64,000 bases of DNA from Pseudo-nitzschia pungens (GCA_037355855.1 CM074764.1:3472001-3536000), one strand, 5' to 3'. Positions 22,086-33,446 are shown, numbered from the stretch's first letter. Numbers and translations: made by a program. The notes: generated by a model from the sequence alone, not told the origin.

Positions 22086-25000
22086 TCATGGGGAATGATA
22101 AGGCTTGATACGTCTGAGATTGATTCGTTCAATGATATGCTCATTGCGAAGGAAAGATACAGTACCATTGGTGTGGACTTGAGTGATGGTAAATGGGCCA
22201 ATTGCTCTGGAACCAAGCGCATCAGTCTTGTAGTTGAAGATCATGATCTGATCACCAATGTTGTAGTCATGGTGTTTACGACGCTTGTTTTCTCTGAGCG
22301 CATTCTGATCAATAACAGATTGGCGTTTGGATCTGAGGAGTTTGATATCAGTGATGATAGGAATTGGAAGGAACATATCACGATGGAAGGCAATAGCTCC
22401 AGGTGAAACACCAAATGTTTTATGCACAGTGCATCTGACAGCAAATTGAGCAGAGGCAAAAACATTGTCAATGAGGTCAACAGCTTGTTGCAAATCCTGA
22501 GGAGGATTAGCATGAAGTTCAGTGCGCATGGCAGATTTCATAGTATCATGCACACGTTCCAAAACAGCATTCGCTTGAGGATTTTTGACTGTGGTTGGAA
22601 CAGGCTTGATGTCAAGGTTAATAAGGTGAGATTGAAAATCAACATTGAGGTATTCAGAACCTTGATCAAAAATGCATCTGCTGGGTTTTGGATAGCGAGA
22701 AAGCCATGCATCATTTAATGCATAGATGGACATTTTACCTGAGGGGTTCATCTGTGGAGCACGTTTGATTTCAAGAAGGTTAGTGCACATATCCATAATG
22801 GTGAAACCATTAAATTCAACATTACCAATATTTGGGATATTGACATTCCAAGGGCCAATGGTGTCAATTGCAATAGTTTCCCAAGGGATGGAGAGTTCTT
22901 CACGAGTTGCAAGATGCCCATAAGAAATGTGGGTATTTTTGTGGCGTTGACAAGCATCACAAGTCTTGCAATATTGAGCAACAGCATCCTTGAGGCCTGG
23001 AGAATAGATGAGCATGGAGATGGTTCTAGTCAAACGTTCAGCGCCTGCATGACCAAGGACATGATGATACCAGTTGATGGTGTCTTGGACAAGCGCTTTT
23101 GGAAGGACAATTTTGGTTTGGTTGTTTTTAGAGTAAACCTTGAGGTCAGTACCAGCGAAATCTTTGGTAGAATAATGGTTGGTGTTCTGGATGGAGGAAT
23201 CTGCTGCTTGAGCCTTGGCGAGAGCATCAAAACGCAGAGGATATGCAGGAAGATCTGCAGGGTAATTGATAAAAAGATCAGCAATGGAAAGATCAGAAGT
23301 GTCAACCTTGGAGATTGGCTGAATGTTTGGATCTTTGGAATCTTTGGAATCTTGGGAAGGAGAAACAGAAGGCAAACCCTGCTCCTCCTCCAAGGGAAGG
23401 CGCGAGAGAGCATCAGCTAGGATGTTGTCTTTGCCTTGGATGAACTTGAAAACAGGACTGAAGTCTTCAAGGAGCATGCGCCAGGTCATAATTCTGTTGG
23501 ATTGGAGATTTTGACGAGTGAGGTTTTCATGGTCAGTGTAAACAATAATAATTGCACCCCAAAGAATAGTCCGGTATTCTTTGAAGACTTCCACAATGCA
23601 AAGCATTTCTTTGTCAATGGTTGGATATTTGAGTTGAGTGGAAGTGAGTTTCCTGGAGAAGCATGCAACAATTTTACCATTTTGAATAATCACAGCACCA
23701 AGTTGATAATCGGAGGCATCAGTGTAGACATGATAAGGGAGATTAGGATCAGGATATGTGAGGAGAATTTCCTCAGCAATCATGGTTTTGGCAGCTTTGA
23801 AGGCAGCAAGCAATTCAGGAGTTGGCTTGACCGGTCCACGGGCCTTGCCAGAGAGGGCAGTGAGAGGAGCCAAAATCTCAGCGCGCTTGCGCCAATGAGC
23901 CCGATAGAAGTTGATCATGCCAATGAAGGAACGCAGATCAGTGGTGCTTTGTGGAAAAGCAAGTTTCAAAATGGGAGCAATCTTGTTGGGATTTGGGAGG
24001 ATGCCAGTGGTGGTGATGATATGTCCAAGCCAAGGAGCGCGTTGTTGGAACCAGTGGCATTTGGCAGGTTTAACAGAGAAGTTGTTGGCTTGCAGGATGG
24101 ACAAAACAGTGGAGACAGTTTTGCAGTGAGATTGAAAGTCAGGCGAGAAGATACCAATGTCATCAATATAGACTTCAACACTGTTGAGGTTGATAAAAAG
24201 GGATTCCATACAGCCTTGCGCCCAGCTTGGAGAGTTGAGGAAACCCATTGGAAGTCTGAGCAATCTGAATTTGCCAAAAGGAGTGACAAGCACACAGAGC
24301 CAAGTGGAAGGCTCATCCAATTTGAAGGTATGGAATTGCATGCTGACATCAATAAGAGTGACATATTTGAACCCACGGCGTCGATGGAAAATATCTTGGA
24401 TCTTGGGCAATGGATAGTGGAGCTTTTTAGTGACTTTGTTAAGCTCACGAAAATCAGAAATGATTCTGCAGGATCCATCTGGCTTTGGGACAACAAACGT
24501 TGGCATACCCCATTCAGTTGCATAACATCTTTCAAGAATTCCAAGTTTCACTTGGCGAAGGAGTTCAGTTTTAACAGCATCTTGTTGGTGGATCGGAATA
24601 CTGTAGGGTTGTTTGATATGATATGGTTTTGCACCCGGTTGGAGTTCAATGTGGAATTCTTTGTGGGGGAAAATTCCAAGTTCTCTGTGAGAGAGACCTT
24701 CAAACAGAGGATGGTGTTTGGAGAGAATCTGAAGCAACTGGGATTGTTGGTCAGTGGAAAGATGGGTTTGGTTGGAAACCAGTTCTTGCAAATCAGTTTT
24801 CTCATATTTGGTTGCACTATCAACGTAGGATTGAGAGGTTTGCGCGATGTAGGCTTCAGCAATGGAGTAGGGTTCGTTGCTGATAATCTTCTGAACCAAG
24901 GGTTGATTGGTGAAATAGGATCTTGGATGGAAGGGCATATCCTTATCAAACCAAGAAACAAGGGAGGCTTCAAAATCCATTTTGATGGCAAGCTTCTTCA

Positions 25001-26747
25001 TAGTGGCACGTCCGATGATCAAATCGTAGTACATGTTGTCAACCACAAAACAAGTCAAATGTTTGACGCGCCTGGAATAAGAGAGTTCTGGAAACATAAT
25101 GTCAGTAAGATAAACATATTCAGCGCATTTAAACTTGCCATTGGGAGTATCCAATCCAATTGGAGATTCAAGAACATGGATGGGAATGTTTGAGGGGATC
25201 TGCTTTTTGGAGATTAATTCAAACGTGGAGCCACTATCAAAGAGGGTCTTGAAATAGAACTTCCCGGAGATATCATTGATGGATTTGCATGTAGTCAATG
25301 TAGTGGGAGCCAAATCAGTGCAAGGTTTGGAAATCAGTGGTTCAAATGGTTCAGGATTTGGATCTGGTGGAGCTGGAGATAGAACAATGGAAGGATCATG
25401 TGGATCAGCAGGGACTGTGAACACTTCAGCAAGAGGTGTATCATCAGCAGTGGATGGTTGAATTGGGAAGCGTTGGAGATCCTGATGATAATAGGTGTCA
25501 TCAATTTCAGCGTTGACATGAAAGAGGTCAACCCAAACGTCTTCAGGTGGAGAAATAAAGGTGCAAACATGACCATCACCGGAAGAAGGTGGATTGCTGG
25601 GAGTTGTCACTGAAGAAGTGCGGGAGCTGTTTGCAGAGCTTGTTGCTGCATTTGCATCAGCTGAAGACCGATTGTTGTTGTTGGAAGGACCACGACGCTT
25701 GCCATTAGGATTGTCAATATTTTTGAAACATTGGCCCCAATTATGGTTGCTACCAGGATGAATAGGACATGGGTCTGTATCTTTAATTCTGTTGTTAGAA
25801 TTAGAGTTGGAACTGACGGCAGAATTCTGTGAAGAATTGTTGTTGTTTGAACGTCGAGCATTGTTGTTGTTATTGTTGTTGTTGCCAGAACGACGGTTGT
25901 TGTTGTTCCGATTTTTACCAGTTTGTCTGTTGGAGGACTTGTTGGAATTGTTGTTGCTGTTGTTGGTGTTCCTACGATTGGCCTTGGTGCAATAACGTTC
26001 CATTCTTGTGATAATATCAGCAAGAGTGTCATCATAGGGTGAATGATGATCTTCATAGGTGTCTTTCCAATCAGAAGGCATGGAATCATAGATCAGGCTT
26101 TTAAAATCATCCTCAGGAATGATGGCATCTGCAGCAGTGGTTGGAGCACCAGGTAACAAGGGAAGCACCACGTTGTTATGGTAAGTGACCAAGGAAACAA
26201 AGCTGGAAACAGTCATGGAAGTAGTCTTTTTGATCTGAGAAAGGAATCGTTTGTGGTTTCGATAGACGTCGTCGTTGTTAGAGAACTTGAACCGAATGAA
26301 GGCACGAACGTCGTCGTCAAAATGAGGCACCGTTTCAGTATGTCCAATGATGTTGGTTCTCCACCAAGTCTTATCAGAATAGTTTCGTAGAATGTCTGGG
26401 AACTTGGCGTATAGTTTTGGACCTGTTGTCCAACCCATGGCATGACGCGCTTCGGTGAATTCATAAATAGAATGAAGCAATTGTAAGAGAGTGGACGTTG
26501 TAGTGATAAAGGATACCTTTATCTTAGTTGTTTCAGTCTCAGTTTCAGTGGTTATAACACGTTTGTACTCAGCCTTTTCAAGTTCTTCTGGTTCGAAGTC
26601 GAACTTAAATGGAAGAGGTGTAACAGAAGACATGGTTGTTGCTGGGTATGTGTAGGTATATATGTGTTGGTATATATATATATATATAAATGAGAAGGTA
26701 TTGGTGGATACCTTAGACAACTTGTAGTTAAGGGAAGTAGTTGTCAA
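22086..26747 (-). CDS. Gypsy gag-pol polyprotein, intact
   Basis: 1,553 residues in one frame. The likely biological start is the Met of MSSVTPLPFKFDFEPEEL (26632) rather than the first Met. Order: capsid-like gag with Asn-rich tail and a zinc-finger-like CPIHPGSNHNWGQC; retropepsin (FKTLFDSGSTFELI); RT with LTYHVYT-preceding core including VEVYIDDIGIF as the YxDD box; RNase H (YTDASDYQLGAVI, DKEMLCIVEVFKEY, YTDHENL); integrase with HHCC finger (WYHHVLGHAG, CKTCDACQRHK) and D-D-E residues in AIDTIGPW, IFDQGSEYL and NPQANAVLERVH; then a C-terminal domain ending NLRRIKPYHSP. Gag and pol share one frame, so no frameshift is required. All hallmark residues are present. Confidence 0.93.
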   Translation of the reverse strand: MTTTSLNYKLSKVSTNTFSFIYIYIYQHIYTYTYPATTMSSVTPLPFKFDFEPEELEKAEYKRVITTETETETTKIKVSFITTTSTLLQLLHSIYEFTEARHAMGWTTGPKLYAKFPDILRNYSDKTWWRTNIIGHTETVPHFDDDVRAFIRFKFSNNDDVYRNHKRFLSQIKKTTSMTVSSFVSLVTYHNNVVLPLLPGAPTTAADAIIPEDDFKSLIYDSMPSDWKDTYEDHHSPYDDTLADIITRMERYCTKANRRNTNNSNNNSNKSSNRQTGKNRNNNNRRSGNNNNNNNNARRSNNNNSSQNSAVSSNSNSNNRIKDTDPCPIHPGSNHNWGQCFKNIDNPNGKRRGPSNNNNRSSADANAATSSANSSRTSSVTTPSNPPSSGDGHVCTFISPPEDVWVDLFHVNAEIDDTYYHQDLQRFPIQPSTADDTPLAEVFTVPADPHDPSIVLSPAPPDPNPEPFEPLISKPCTDLAPTTLTTCKSINDISGKFYFKTLFDSGSTFELISKKQIPSNIPIHVLESPIGLDTPNGKFKCAEYVYLTDIMFPELSYSRRVKHLTCFVVDNMYYDLIIGRATMKKLAIKMDFEASLVSWFDKDMPFHPRSYFTNQPLVQKIISNEPYSIAEAYIAQTSQSYVDSATKYEKTDLQELVSNQTHLSTDQQSQLLQILSKHHPLFEGLSHRELGIFPHKEFHIELQPGAKPYHIKQPYSIPIHQQDAVKTELLRQVKLGILERCYATEWGMPTFVVPKPDGSCRIISDFRELNKVTKKLHYPLPKIQDIFHRRRGFKYVTLIDVSMQFHTFKLDEPSTWLCVLVTPFGKFRLLRLPMGFLNSPSWAQGCMESLFINLNSVEVYIDDIGIFSPDFQSHCKTVSTVLSILQANNFSVKPAKCHWFQQRAPWLGHIITTTGILPNPNKIAPILKLAFPQSTTDLRSFIGMINFYRAHWRKRAEILAPLTALSGKARGPVKPTPELLAAFKAAKTMIAEEILLTYPDPNLPYHVYTDASDYQLGAVIIQNGKIVACFSRKLTSTQLKYPTIDKEMLCIVEVFKEYRTILWGAIIIVYTDHENLTRQNLQSNRIMTWRMLLEDFSPVFKFIQGKDNILADALSRLPLEEEQGLPSVSPSQDSKDSKDPNIQPISKVDTSDLSIADLFINYPADLPAYPLRFDALAKAQAADSSIQNTNHYSTKDFAGTDLKVYSKNNQTKIVLPKALVQDTINWYHHVLGHAGAERLTRTISMLIYSPGLKDAVAQYCKTCDACQRHKNTHISYGHLATREELSIPWETIAIDTIGPWNVNIPNIGNVEFNGFTIMDMCTNLLEIKRAPQMNPSGKMSIYALNDAWLSRYPKPSRCIFDQGSEYLNVDFQSHLINLDIKPVPTTVKNPQANAVLERVHDTMKSAMRTELHANPPQDLQQAVDLIDNVFASAQFAVRCTVHKTFGVSPGAIAFHRDMFLPIPIITDIKLLRSKRQSVIDQNALRENKRRKHHDYNIGDQIMIFNYKTDALGSRAIGPFTITQVHTNGTVSFLRNEHIIERINLRRIKPYHSP

Positions 26748-26799
26748 GTGTTGTCGGAGAACCTTAAGCTTGTTTGCTTAAGTATAAAAAATAAACTTA

Positions 26800-26880
26800 A
26801 AAATAAATGACCGAAGGTATGAATGACCGAAGGTATGAATGATCGAAGGTATGAATGATCGAAGGTTGGTATGATGTTGG
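26800..26880 (-). repeat. 17-bp tandem repeat in gypsy leader
   Basis: Four successive GACCGAAGGTATGAAT/GATCGAAGGTATGAAT units in the untranslated leader between the 5' LTR and gag, followed by GGTATGGTA-rich sequence to about 26960. Confidence 0.7.
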
Positions 26881-27053
26881 TAACCTTAACCTTGGAAGGT
26901 ATGGTATGGTACGTGTTGAGGTACCGTAAGGTTAAATGGTATGAGTAGGTTAAGTGGTATGGTAGGTTAATTATCCGGATGAAGATAGGTTAAGAATTAT
27001 AATCAATTCAAAGAATTGACAATGGTGGTCGTCGTAATCGACTGTAATTACAA

Positions 27054-27409
27054 TGTCATATCTCTGGAAACCAGAGGTCGACCGAATATAAAAATAAAGT
27101 AATTGATAATCTTGTAAAATAAGAAATTATGATAAGAGTTATGATTTTGGAAACTAAGATAAAAATGAATGTTCTCTCGTACAACGTCGTGTTGTTTTAT
27201 CTTTGATTAAAACAAACAGACATAGAGAAGCTCGTAATGGTCTTGAAGAACATAAAGAACAGTTCTTCAAAGAACCTAAAAGGTCATAGAGAACCTGAGT
27301 CGGGGACATCAGTCATAGAGAACCTTGAAGTTGATAGAAACAGTGTTTGTTTCTTAATTCATAAATAGATTGTTGTTTCTTGTGTGTCGTAGTCTTGAGA
27401 CATACGACA
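27054..27409 (-). repeat. 5' LTR, 356 bp
   Basis: Matches the 3' LTR except for an extra TGT. Its outer edge is only 36 bp beyond the stop codon of the neighbouring minus-strand fused gene, so transcripts of that gene would run into this LTR. Confidence 0.9.
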
Positions 27410-27445
27410 CCAAACGCGCGTGGTTACATGCAAATATTGAGCTGC

Positions 27446-30400
27446 TCATTGGTTACTTACGGTACTTCTTGCGAATGATGGAATTTTGTGTTGGGAAGGA
27501 TTGAAAGCCACAGTCATTGCTCCTTCAGTTTTACCTCCATTGAATGAATAATGACAGGTGGCTTCGTACGATCTTTTATTAGGATTTTCAGTGATATGCG
27601 AATAACGGATTAGCACCGAAACAGGTTTTTTCGTCGTGATTAACCCCGATAGCTTTGTGCTCATTTCAGTTGCGAAAACACTGAAGTCTTTTGTTTGGAC
27701 GTCCAACATGTCCATCAACGAGACAATAGCAGCATCTCCGGCCATTTTTACCAACAGACCCCCATTACAAAACGAGGCGGAACTCTCTGATGCATCAAGA
27801 ACATACTCGAAGGTTGATGGGCTCAATCGAATAGCGCTTTTGTAGGTGAAACAATCACCTCCTGGATCTGTGAGAACTTCGCTTGAACGACCTTCGGTCT
27901 GAATTTCTGTTTGGGTTTGGGGAGACAAGTCCTCTCGCATCAGACCCCAGCGATAGTCCCGAGCAAGAACTTCGTTTTGTGTCTCGATATCTGCCGGGGG
28001 GCAGGCTTCAACACATGTCCCATCGTTTCTGACAACGACTGTCCCGCCCGAACGACGTCCATTGAATGTGGATGCTATTGACCCTCGATATGCACCTACA
28101 TGCTGCACAAAAATTGGTTCACCTTCGTCGATAGAAGAAATATCCGTACCATGCGATAAGATATCTCCAGCAAAGCAGAGCGGTCCAGCAATTTTGTCTT
28201 CGCCCGAACTCGGCAACCGTTCTCCATTCGGGCCGAGAATGGAATGAGTATAGCCCAAAAGTGCATTGCATAGGAGTTGGTCAGATCCAATATCTGCTAT
28301 TGCAATTTTAGTGCCCCTCATTGTCTCCTTATACAAGACCGTCCCCAACAGACCAACGGCATTGCCGACAAGAGCTTGGCCTGGTTCATACCAATACGTG
28401 AAGCCCTCTTCGCAATCAACTTCTTGCAAACTCGTATGCAACTCAGAGATGGACGGAAATTTCTCTTTCTCGTTGTAGGGAATTCCTAGCCCTCCTCCAA
28501 GATTGAGTATAGAAGGCTCGTGACGAGTGTGTCTCTTGATTTCAGAAGCCATTTCCTTGAGATGAGCCTTCGCTTGGACAAAAGGTTTGGTATGGTCCAT
28601 TTGCGTTCCAACATGAACGTGCAGGCCTGAAATGCGAATGTTCTTGATTCTTTTTAATGCGTCGACGACTTCTTCCGATGGAATCCCAAACTTGCTACTC
28701 AGGGCAGCGTGCGAGGTCAGATGCGTATTATCGTCTTCCTTTTTATACCTCATCTCAATTGATGGACTGATCCTCACGAGGACACGACCGCTGTTTCGGT
28801 CCTCAAAATTGAAACTAACCAACTCCTTGTCCAACTTGTTGAGAATTGATTTGGAATTAACGACAATATTTGTTCCTTGTCCAAGAAGTTTCACTGCAAG
28901 AGATACGTCTAGTGCAGGGCTGTGGTAAATCAATCTATCCGCGGGAAATCCCGATCGACGGGCTAGTAACAACTCTGATTCTGATGCACACTCGGCACAT
29001 GCACCTTCACGAGCCAAGACCTCAAGAATAGATGGAGAGGGATTTGCCTTGACTGGATACCAGATACGGTCTTGGCCACCTGCAAGTTGACTCCATTGTT
29101 CCAGATTTTTTTCGAGCTGTTCCTCGGAAACAATCCACACATTTGAGCCATAATTTTCCAATATCTTTTTCATATCAACTTCACTCGACCAACTCTCCAT
29201 ATTTGCGAGGTTTAGCGTTGAAGATGAATCTGTTTCCGCAATTGGAAAATTGCGATTTGGCAACATCTGAGGCGATGTCGACGAAGCTCTTTCGTAGCGA
29301 GGGATCTGGTTTGAAGATAGGTCACGATAGAAGTGTCCAAATTGTCGTGGGAGTATAGACTTGAGAATATCCCTGGATCCTGACGTAATCTTCGTTAATT
29401 CTTCAAATGAGACAAGGTCGCGATTGGCGAGTTGGGATTGAATAGTCAACTTGTGAGCACGCTCTTGATGAATAGTAGCGTGCATAAGAGTAGCTGAAGA
29501 ACCGGATCCATAGCCAAAAAGCATGATTTCGCGAAGGTCATCAACACTTTCCGATGACAATAAACTCATCAAATTGAGAAACAGCGATGCGGTGAAAGTA
29601 GCCCCAACATGTTCAGATGCGTTTCGACTCGCATCAAAATATCTTTTCCAGCTCTTCCGTGTATTTTTATCTGTCTTTCTCAGTAAGTTGCACTCAACCA
29701 TTTTCATAAACTGTGCGCAAGTTCCACCATGAAATACAACCGCATCCGACTTAAAAGTGTCTATTTCGTATGTTGCATTCATAGCTTCGATCGTATGTCG
29801 GAGTGAGTCGAAATAATGCTTCACACTCAATTTGGGATCAAAAAACGGACCAAGACTTGTTTTCCATCTAGGATTTGAGAAATCCTCTGTGTGTAGGAAT
29901 CGGGATGTGCGTTCTCTGTGGATTTCAATCCAAGGTTTTGGGCCCACAAGCATTGCAACAGCACCGGCACCTCGCCAAGAAACACTTTCCGAAAACACAG
30001 CAGTATCGGTCGCAACCACTATTGCATATCGACCTGTCTCTCTGCACCAGGCAATTGTGTTAAGTAATGCTGCAGTTCCGCCGTAACATGCATGAGTGTT
30101 ATCAACACCTTCTACATCAGTGTGATTAGCCGGAAAGAGACCCATAAGCTGCGATTTGATTGAAAGAGCTTGATCAATGTTACTCTCTGTACCGACCTCA
30201 ATACGACCGATAGAATATGGATCGGAAACATGATTTTCCAGAAGTCGAGATACTGCGTTAAGAGCAAGAGAGGTACTATCCTCCTGGCTATCCCAAACAC
30301 TATTCGATGCTTGTCCATCCGCCTTGGCGTCGATACCATTCGCCTCAAGAGCACTAGCACTGATTGCATGAGCAGGAAAATACGCTTCCATCGCAACAAT

Positions 30401-32305
30401 GCCGACTGCTGGGTCGGGTTGGTCATCATCGGAGCTGCTGGTCTGAACATAAGACTTCTCGTTGCTGCTTTCGGGAAATTTGCTATCGTGTTCAGAAGGA
30501 ACCTGAGGAAGCAAAGCACACCAATCGATCGGAATCCAGCATGAAAGTGAATGGCAATTAAGATCACAAATATCATTTTGACCCAACGTTACACAAATAT
30601 TAGATTTCTGCAAACGTACCTTATTGACACTGTTTGGAGTTTCTTGTTCTGGGGCTTGCTGCCAAGAATGGTTCAAAACCGCTAAGTCACGCGATTGAAA
30701 TAGATCGCTGTTGGTGGCTTTCTTCGCGATTTTCCATGCTTCCCTGTTGCAAGTTTCGGCGTCGTACTTCGTCTTGACTAAATCCAAAGTATCGCGGACA
30801 CCTGCTTCTGGATTTTTCGAGATAAATGATGCAAGACTTTTGGCATGAATCAAAGCCTCCTCACGATCAGCACATACGTGATTGACTATGCCTTGATCAA
30901 GCAAGTCAGTACTGTCCCAATGCGAATTTGTCAAATAAGCGTTCATTATTTCAGTTGGAGAAAAATATTTGTTTAGAAGGTCGCTCAGTTGGCCTGCTGG
31001 TGACATTCCTCGACTCAAATTTCCATACAAAACGTCTACATCGTCCGTTGCAATTCTGTAGTCGCACCATAGAGAAATAGGAAGGCCTCCACCCGTAACT
31101 TTCCCGTTCATTACGGCAATCACAGGGATTCCCAGTGATGTCAGTTCGACAAATCCCATGTATTGTCTCTTCATGATAGCTGCAACTTCATGAACTGGCT
31201 TCGTTGTCAACTCACGCATTCGGAAAGGATTCGCACCAAGATGAAAATTATCCAGCCCCGAGCAAAGAATAATTGCTTTAGAATCACGTTTGAGTCGCGG
31301 AATTAGCTCGAGAATAGATCTCGTCATTTCATCGGAAAAAGTGTTCCGGGATCGAAGATCTTTCATGGTGAGAATCGCTACACCATCATCGGTGATCTCG
31401 TATTCAAGTACCTTTCTATCCGATATCATTGGCGTCTCTGTTAGCCATTGACCGAGGACAGTCCCCATAGCTTCAGCATGCGTTGAGTCTTTGGGGAGCA
31501 CCTCCGACTTGACTGTGAGGACTGCATCCTTGTTTCGTTTCCATCTTCTGGTCAAAGTCTTCAGGTAAGCTTCAAGGTCTCCTCTCTCCATTACTTGGTC
31601 TACGAGAGCTTGTCTTTGTGCTTCTTCGGCCGAAATGGTTTCGCCGGTGAGGGAAAGTTATCGAACCGCTGCTTTCCCCATCCTCTCGACCAAACACCTT
31701 GAGACAATGCTTGGAATCATTCCCACTCGGACCTCGGGCAGTCCAAATGATGATTCATTTGTAGCAATGACAATATCTGCCATGGCTGGGAAAATCATTC
31801 CTCCTCCTCGAACTTCACCGTCGATCACCGCAACAAGAATTGCATTTGCGTTCTCCAGGACGATAGCAAGCTCAACGAATGCCTCGATTGAGCGGGAGAG
31901 ATACTCCGAGTTCCCAGACACAAGATCCAGCCCATGATTGAAGATTTTGCTATCTTCTTGGCGAATGATGACAACATCGGCCGACTCCACAGCATCCTTG
32001 ATATTACTGAAGTCATCGATGAATTTTGGAAGAGAGATGACGATCTCCTTCAGAGATTCTACCGATGATTTCGACATGAGACGCCGTCGAAGTTGCTTCT
32101 TCGATGCTCCAATCTTGTCAGTTTCGTCGCCACTCGAACCATGAAGTACAAGCGAGGTCGAATGTGACGTGACATGGCGTGACGAAGCGAGATTTGGTTT
32201 GACCTGATGGTAAGGAACGCGAACAAACGCGCCAACGGGGTTCAATCCACGAAGCTGCACTGTAAACGCTAGGACCAAAAAAAGAGTCCTCTGGAATAGC
32301 ATCAT
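27446..32305 (-). CDS. ECH-ECH-HMGS-PLP decarboxylase fusion, one in-frame TAA
   Basis: One frame from ATG 32305 to TGA 27446 (1,620 codons), broken only by TAA at 31658-31660. N-terminus: hydrophobic signal, then NPVGAFVRVP, a diatom-type G-A-F plastid motif. First ECH domain: VIDGEVRGGGMIFPAMADIVIA, FGLPEVRVGMIP, then GKAAVR-stop-LSLTGETISAEEA. Numbering next from Met 31591: second ECH domain 55-310 (MNGKVTGGGLPISLWCDYRIA, RGMSPAG); HMG-CoA-synthase domain 393-715 with Glu469 (EVGTES), Cys502 (THACYGGTA) and His621 (VVFHGG), matching the family Glu-Cys-His triad; group IV PLP decarboxylase 800-1200 with Lys848 (YPVKAN), HVHVGTQ, LNLGGGLGIPY, EPGQALVG and CFAGDIL; a hotdog-like tail (CNGGLLVKMAGDAAIVS). 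ECH/ECH/HMGS resembles PksH/PksI/PksG polyketide beta-branching enzymes; the decarboxylase resembles LysA or BtrK. Substrate unknown. Plastid location is inferred. Confidence 0.8.
30503..30619 (-). other. Likely in-frame 117-nt intron in the fused gene
   Basis: On the minus strand it starts GTACGT and ends TTTGCTTCCTCAG, is AT-richer than its surroundings, and is 39 codons with no stop. It lies in the linker between the second ECH domain and the HMGS domain, where the translated text (ICVTLGQNDICDLNCHS) looks unlike either domain. Splicing it out keeps the frame. Confidence 0.55.
31658..31660 (-). other. In-frame TAA inside the first ECH domain
   Basis: The 22 codons between this TAA and Met 31591 are in frame with both flanks and read LSLTGETISAEEAQRQALVDQV, the conserved crotonase L-T-G-x-x-I-S-A-x-E-A segment. 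The stop sits eight residues before the conserved I-S. One base change from a Tyr codon (TAT or TAC) would create it. Confidence 0.85.
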
Positions 32306-33446
32306 GGAGAAGAATGAAAAGCAGACGTTGACAGTATCGTAACTTTCAAAGATAGAGATTATCGCAACCTCAAGGCACTATTGTTGAACTTGTCTTGTCA
32401 GGTATGATAAAATATAACAAGATGTTTAAGTGAAATTATGAGCTTTGTGTTCGAAAAAACTACTGCAATTACAATGATCCTCGACGACGTGGTGGCAACA
32501 GCTCCTTTAAATTAAGCACCCTATTGTCCCCTCTCTATCCACCAATACTACTACTACTAGTACTACTACCACTGCTAGTAGTACTAGTACTAGTACTACC
32601 ACTACTATTACTAGTAATAGTAGTATTACTACTCATAGTAGCAGTAGTCCTTAGCCTTGGCATGTGTTTTGGTGTTTTTTTTCTGTGAAATACTTCGTAA
32701 TCTTACTTGACGCAATCCTCTACATTCTCTTGTTGTAACTCTGGAACCCAGTGGAACGACGGAGATAAAAATAAAGCTTACGATAATCTTGGAAATGAGA
32801 ATTACTCCGAAGTATTAAAAGAGATTACTTCCGAGATTCACCGAGTTTGTTGTATTTTGTTGTACCGGTAACCTTACGTGAATTCTACAGAGAAGAGTTT
32901 GAATCCAATCGCAATCTTGAATTTCAGACGTGGAGGGAGAATGAAACAAAGGGAAAAGTCATCAAAAACTCCGTAGAATCAAATTTGAAATGATACCACA
33001 ATCTCTGGTTATTTTCTGTGAAGTTCTGTTAATTTCCGGTCACCTTGATTAAAAAAAATCAATTATTAGGGGATCCGTACCGTACTAGTGACGCAATCAT
33101 CTTCCTTCTCTTCGTTGTGGTTGCGGATTGCGGGATATTTCAATTCTTCTCTTCGATACAATAATATATACGAAAGGACATTCCCGTACAAAGATCGGGA
33201 GCTATGAGCTTCTGTCGTGAAAACGTTTTGGTAAGTAATTACTACGTACATGTTTCTGACACTAAGTTACTTATGCTTCGATCAATCTTCTCTCAATTTT
33301 TACTTCTACCTTTGTCAATTTCTCTCCACCCACTTGGTACCGTACACTATGATATTTTCTTGTAATTGTAGTACTTCTAAAGGTCAAGCTTTTTGTTGGG
33401 GTTTGTTGGGGTTGAATCAAACTAGTCATTACTAGTAAATACACGA
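32306..33446. other. Intergenic DNA upstream of the fused gene
   Basis: No gene seen. Contains a CTACTACTAGTACTAC-type microsatellite at 32550-32645 and AATTATGAGCTTTGTGTTCG near 32436, which resembles AATTATGAGCTTAGTGTTC at 2400. Promoter elements were not identifiable. Confidence 0.45.

Larger units (their letters stand above)
21667..27409 (-). mobile_element. Complete gypsy-type retrotransposon
   Basis: 5,743 bp on the minus strand with near-identical LTRs and a perfect 5-bp duplication CCAAA (21662-21666 and 27410-27414). One uninterrupted 1,553-codon gag-pol frame lies inside. A purine tract (GAGAAGAAAGATAA on the minus strand, near 22020-22034) abuts the 3' LTR as a polypurine tract should. 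It looks competent to move and may supply functions to the deleted gypsy copies. Confidence 0.92.

Noticed and set aside
23436..25193. 585-codon plus-strand ORF
   Set aside because: Exact antisense of the gypsy RT/RNase H region; no recognisable domain.
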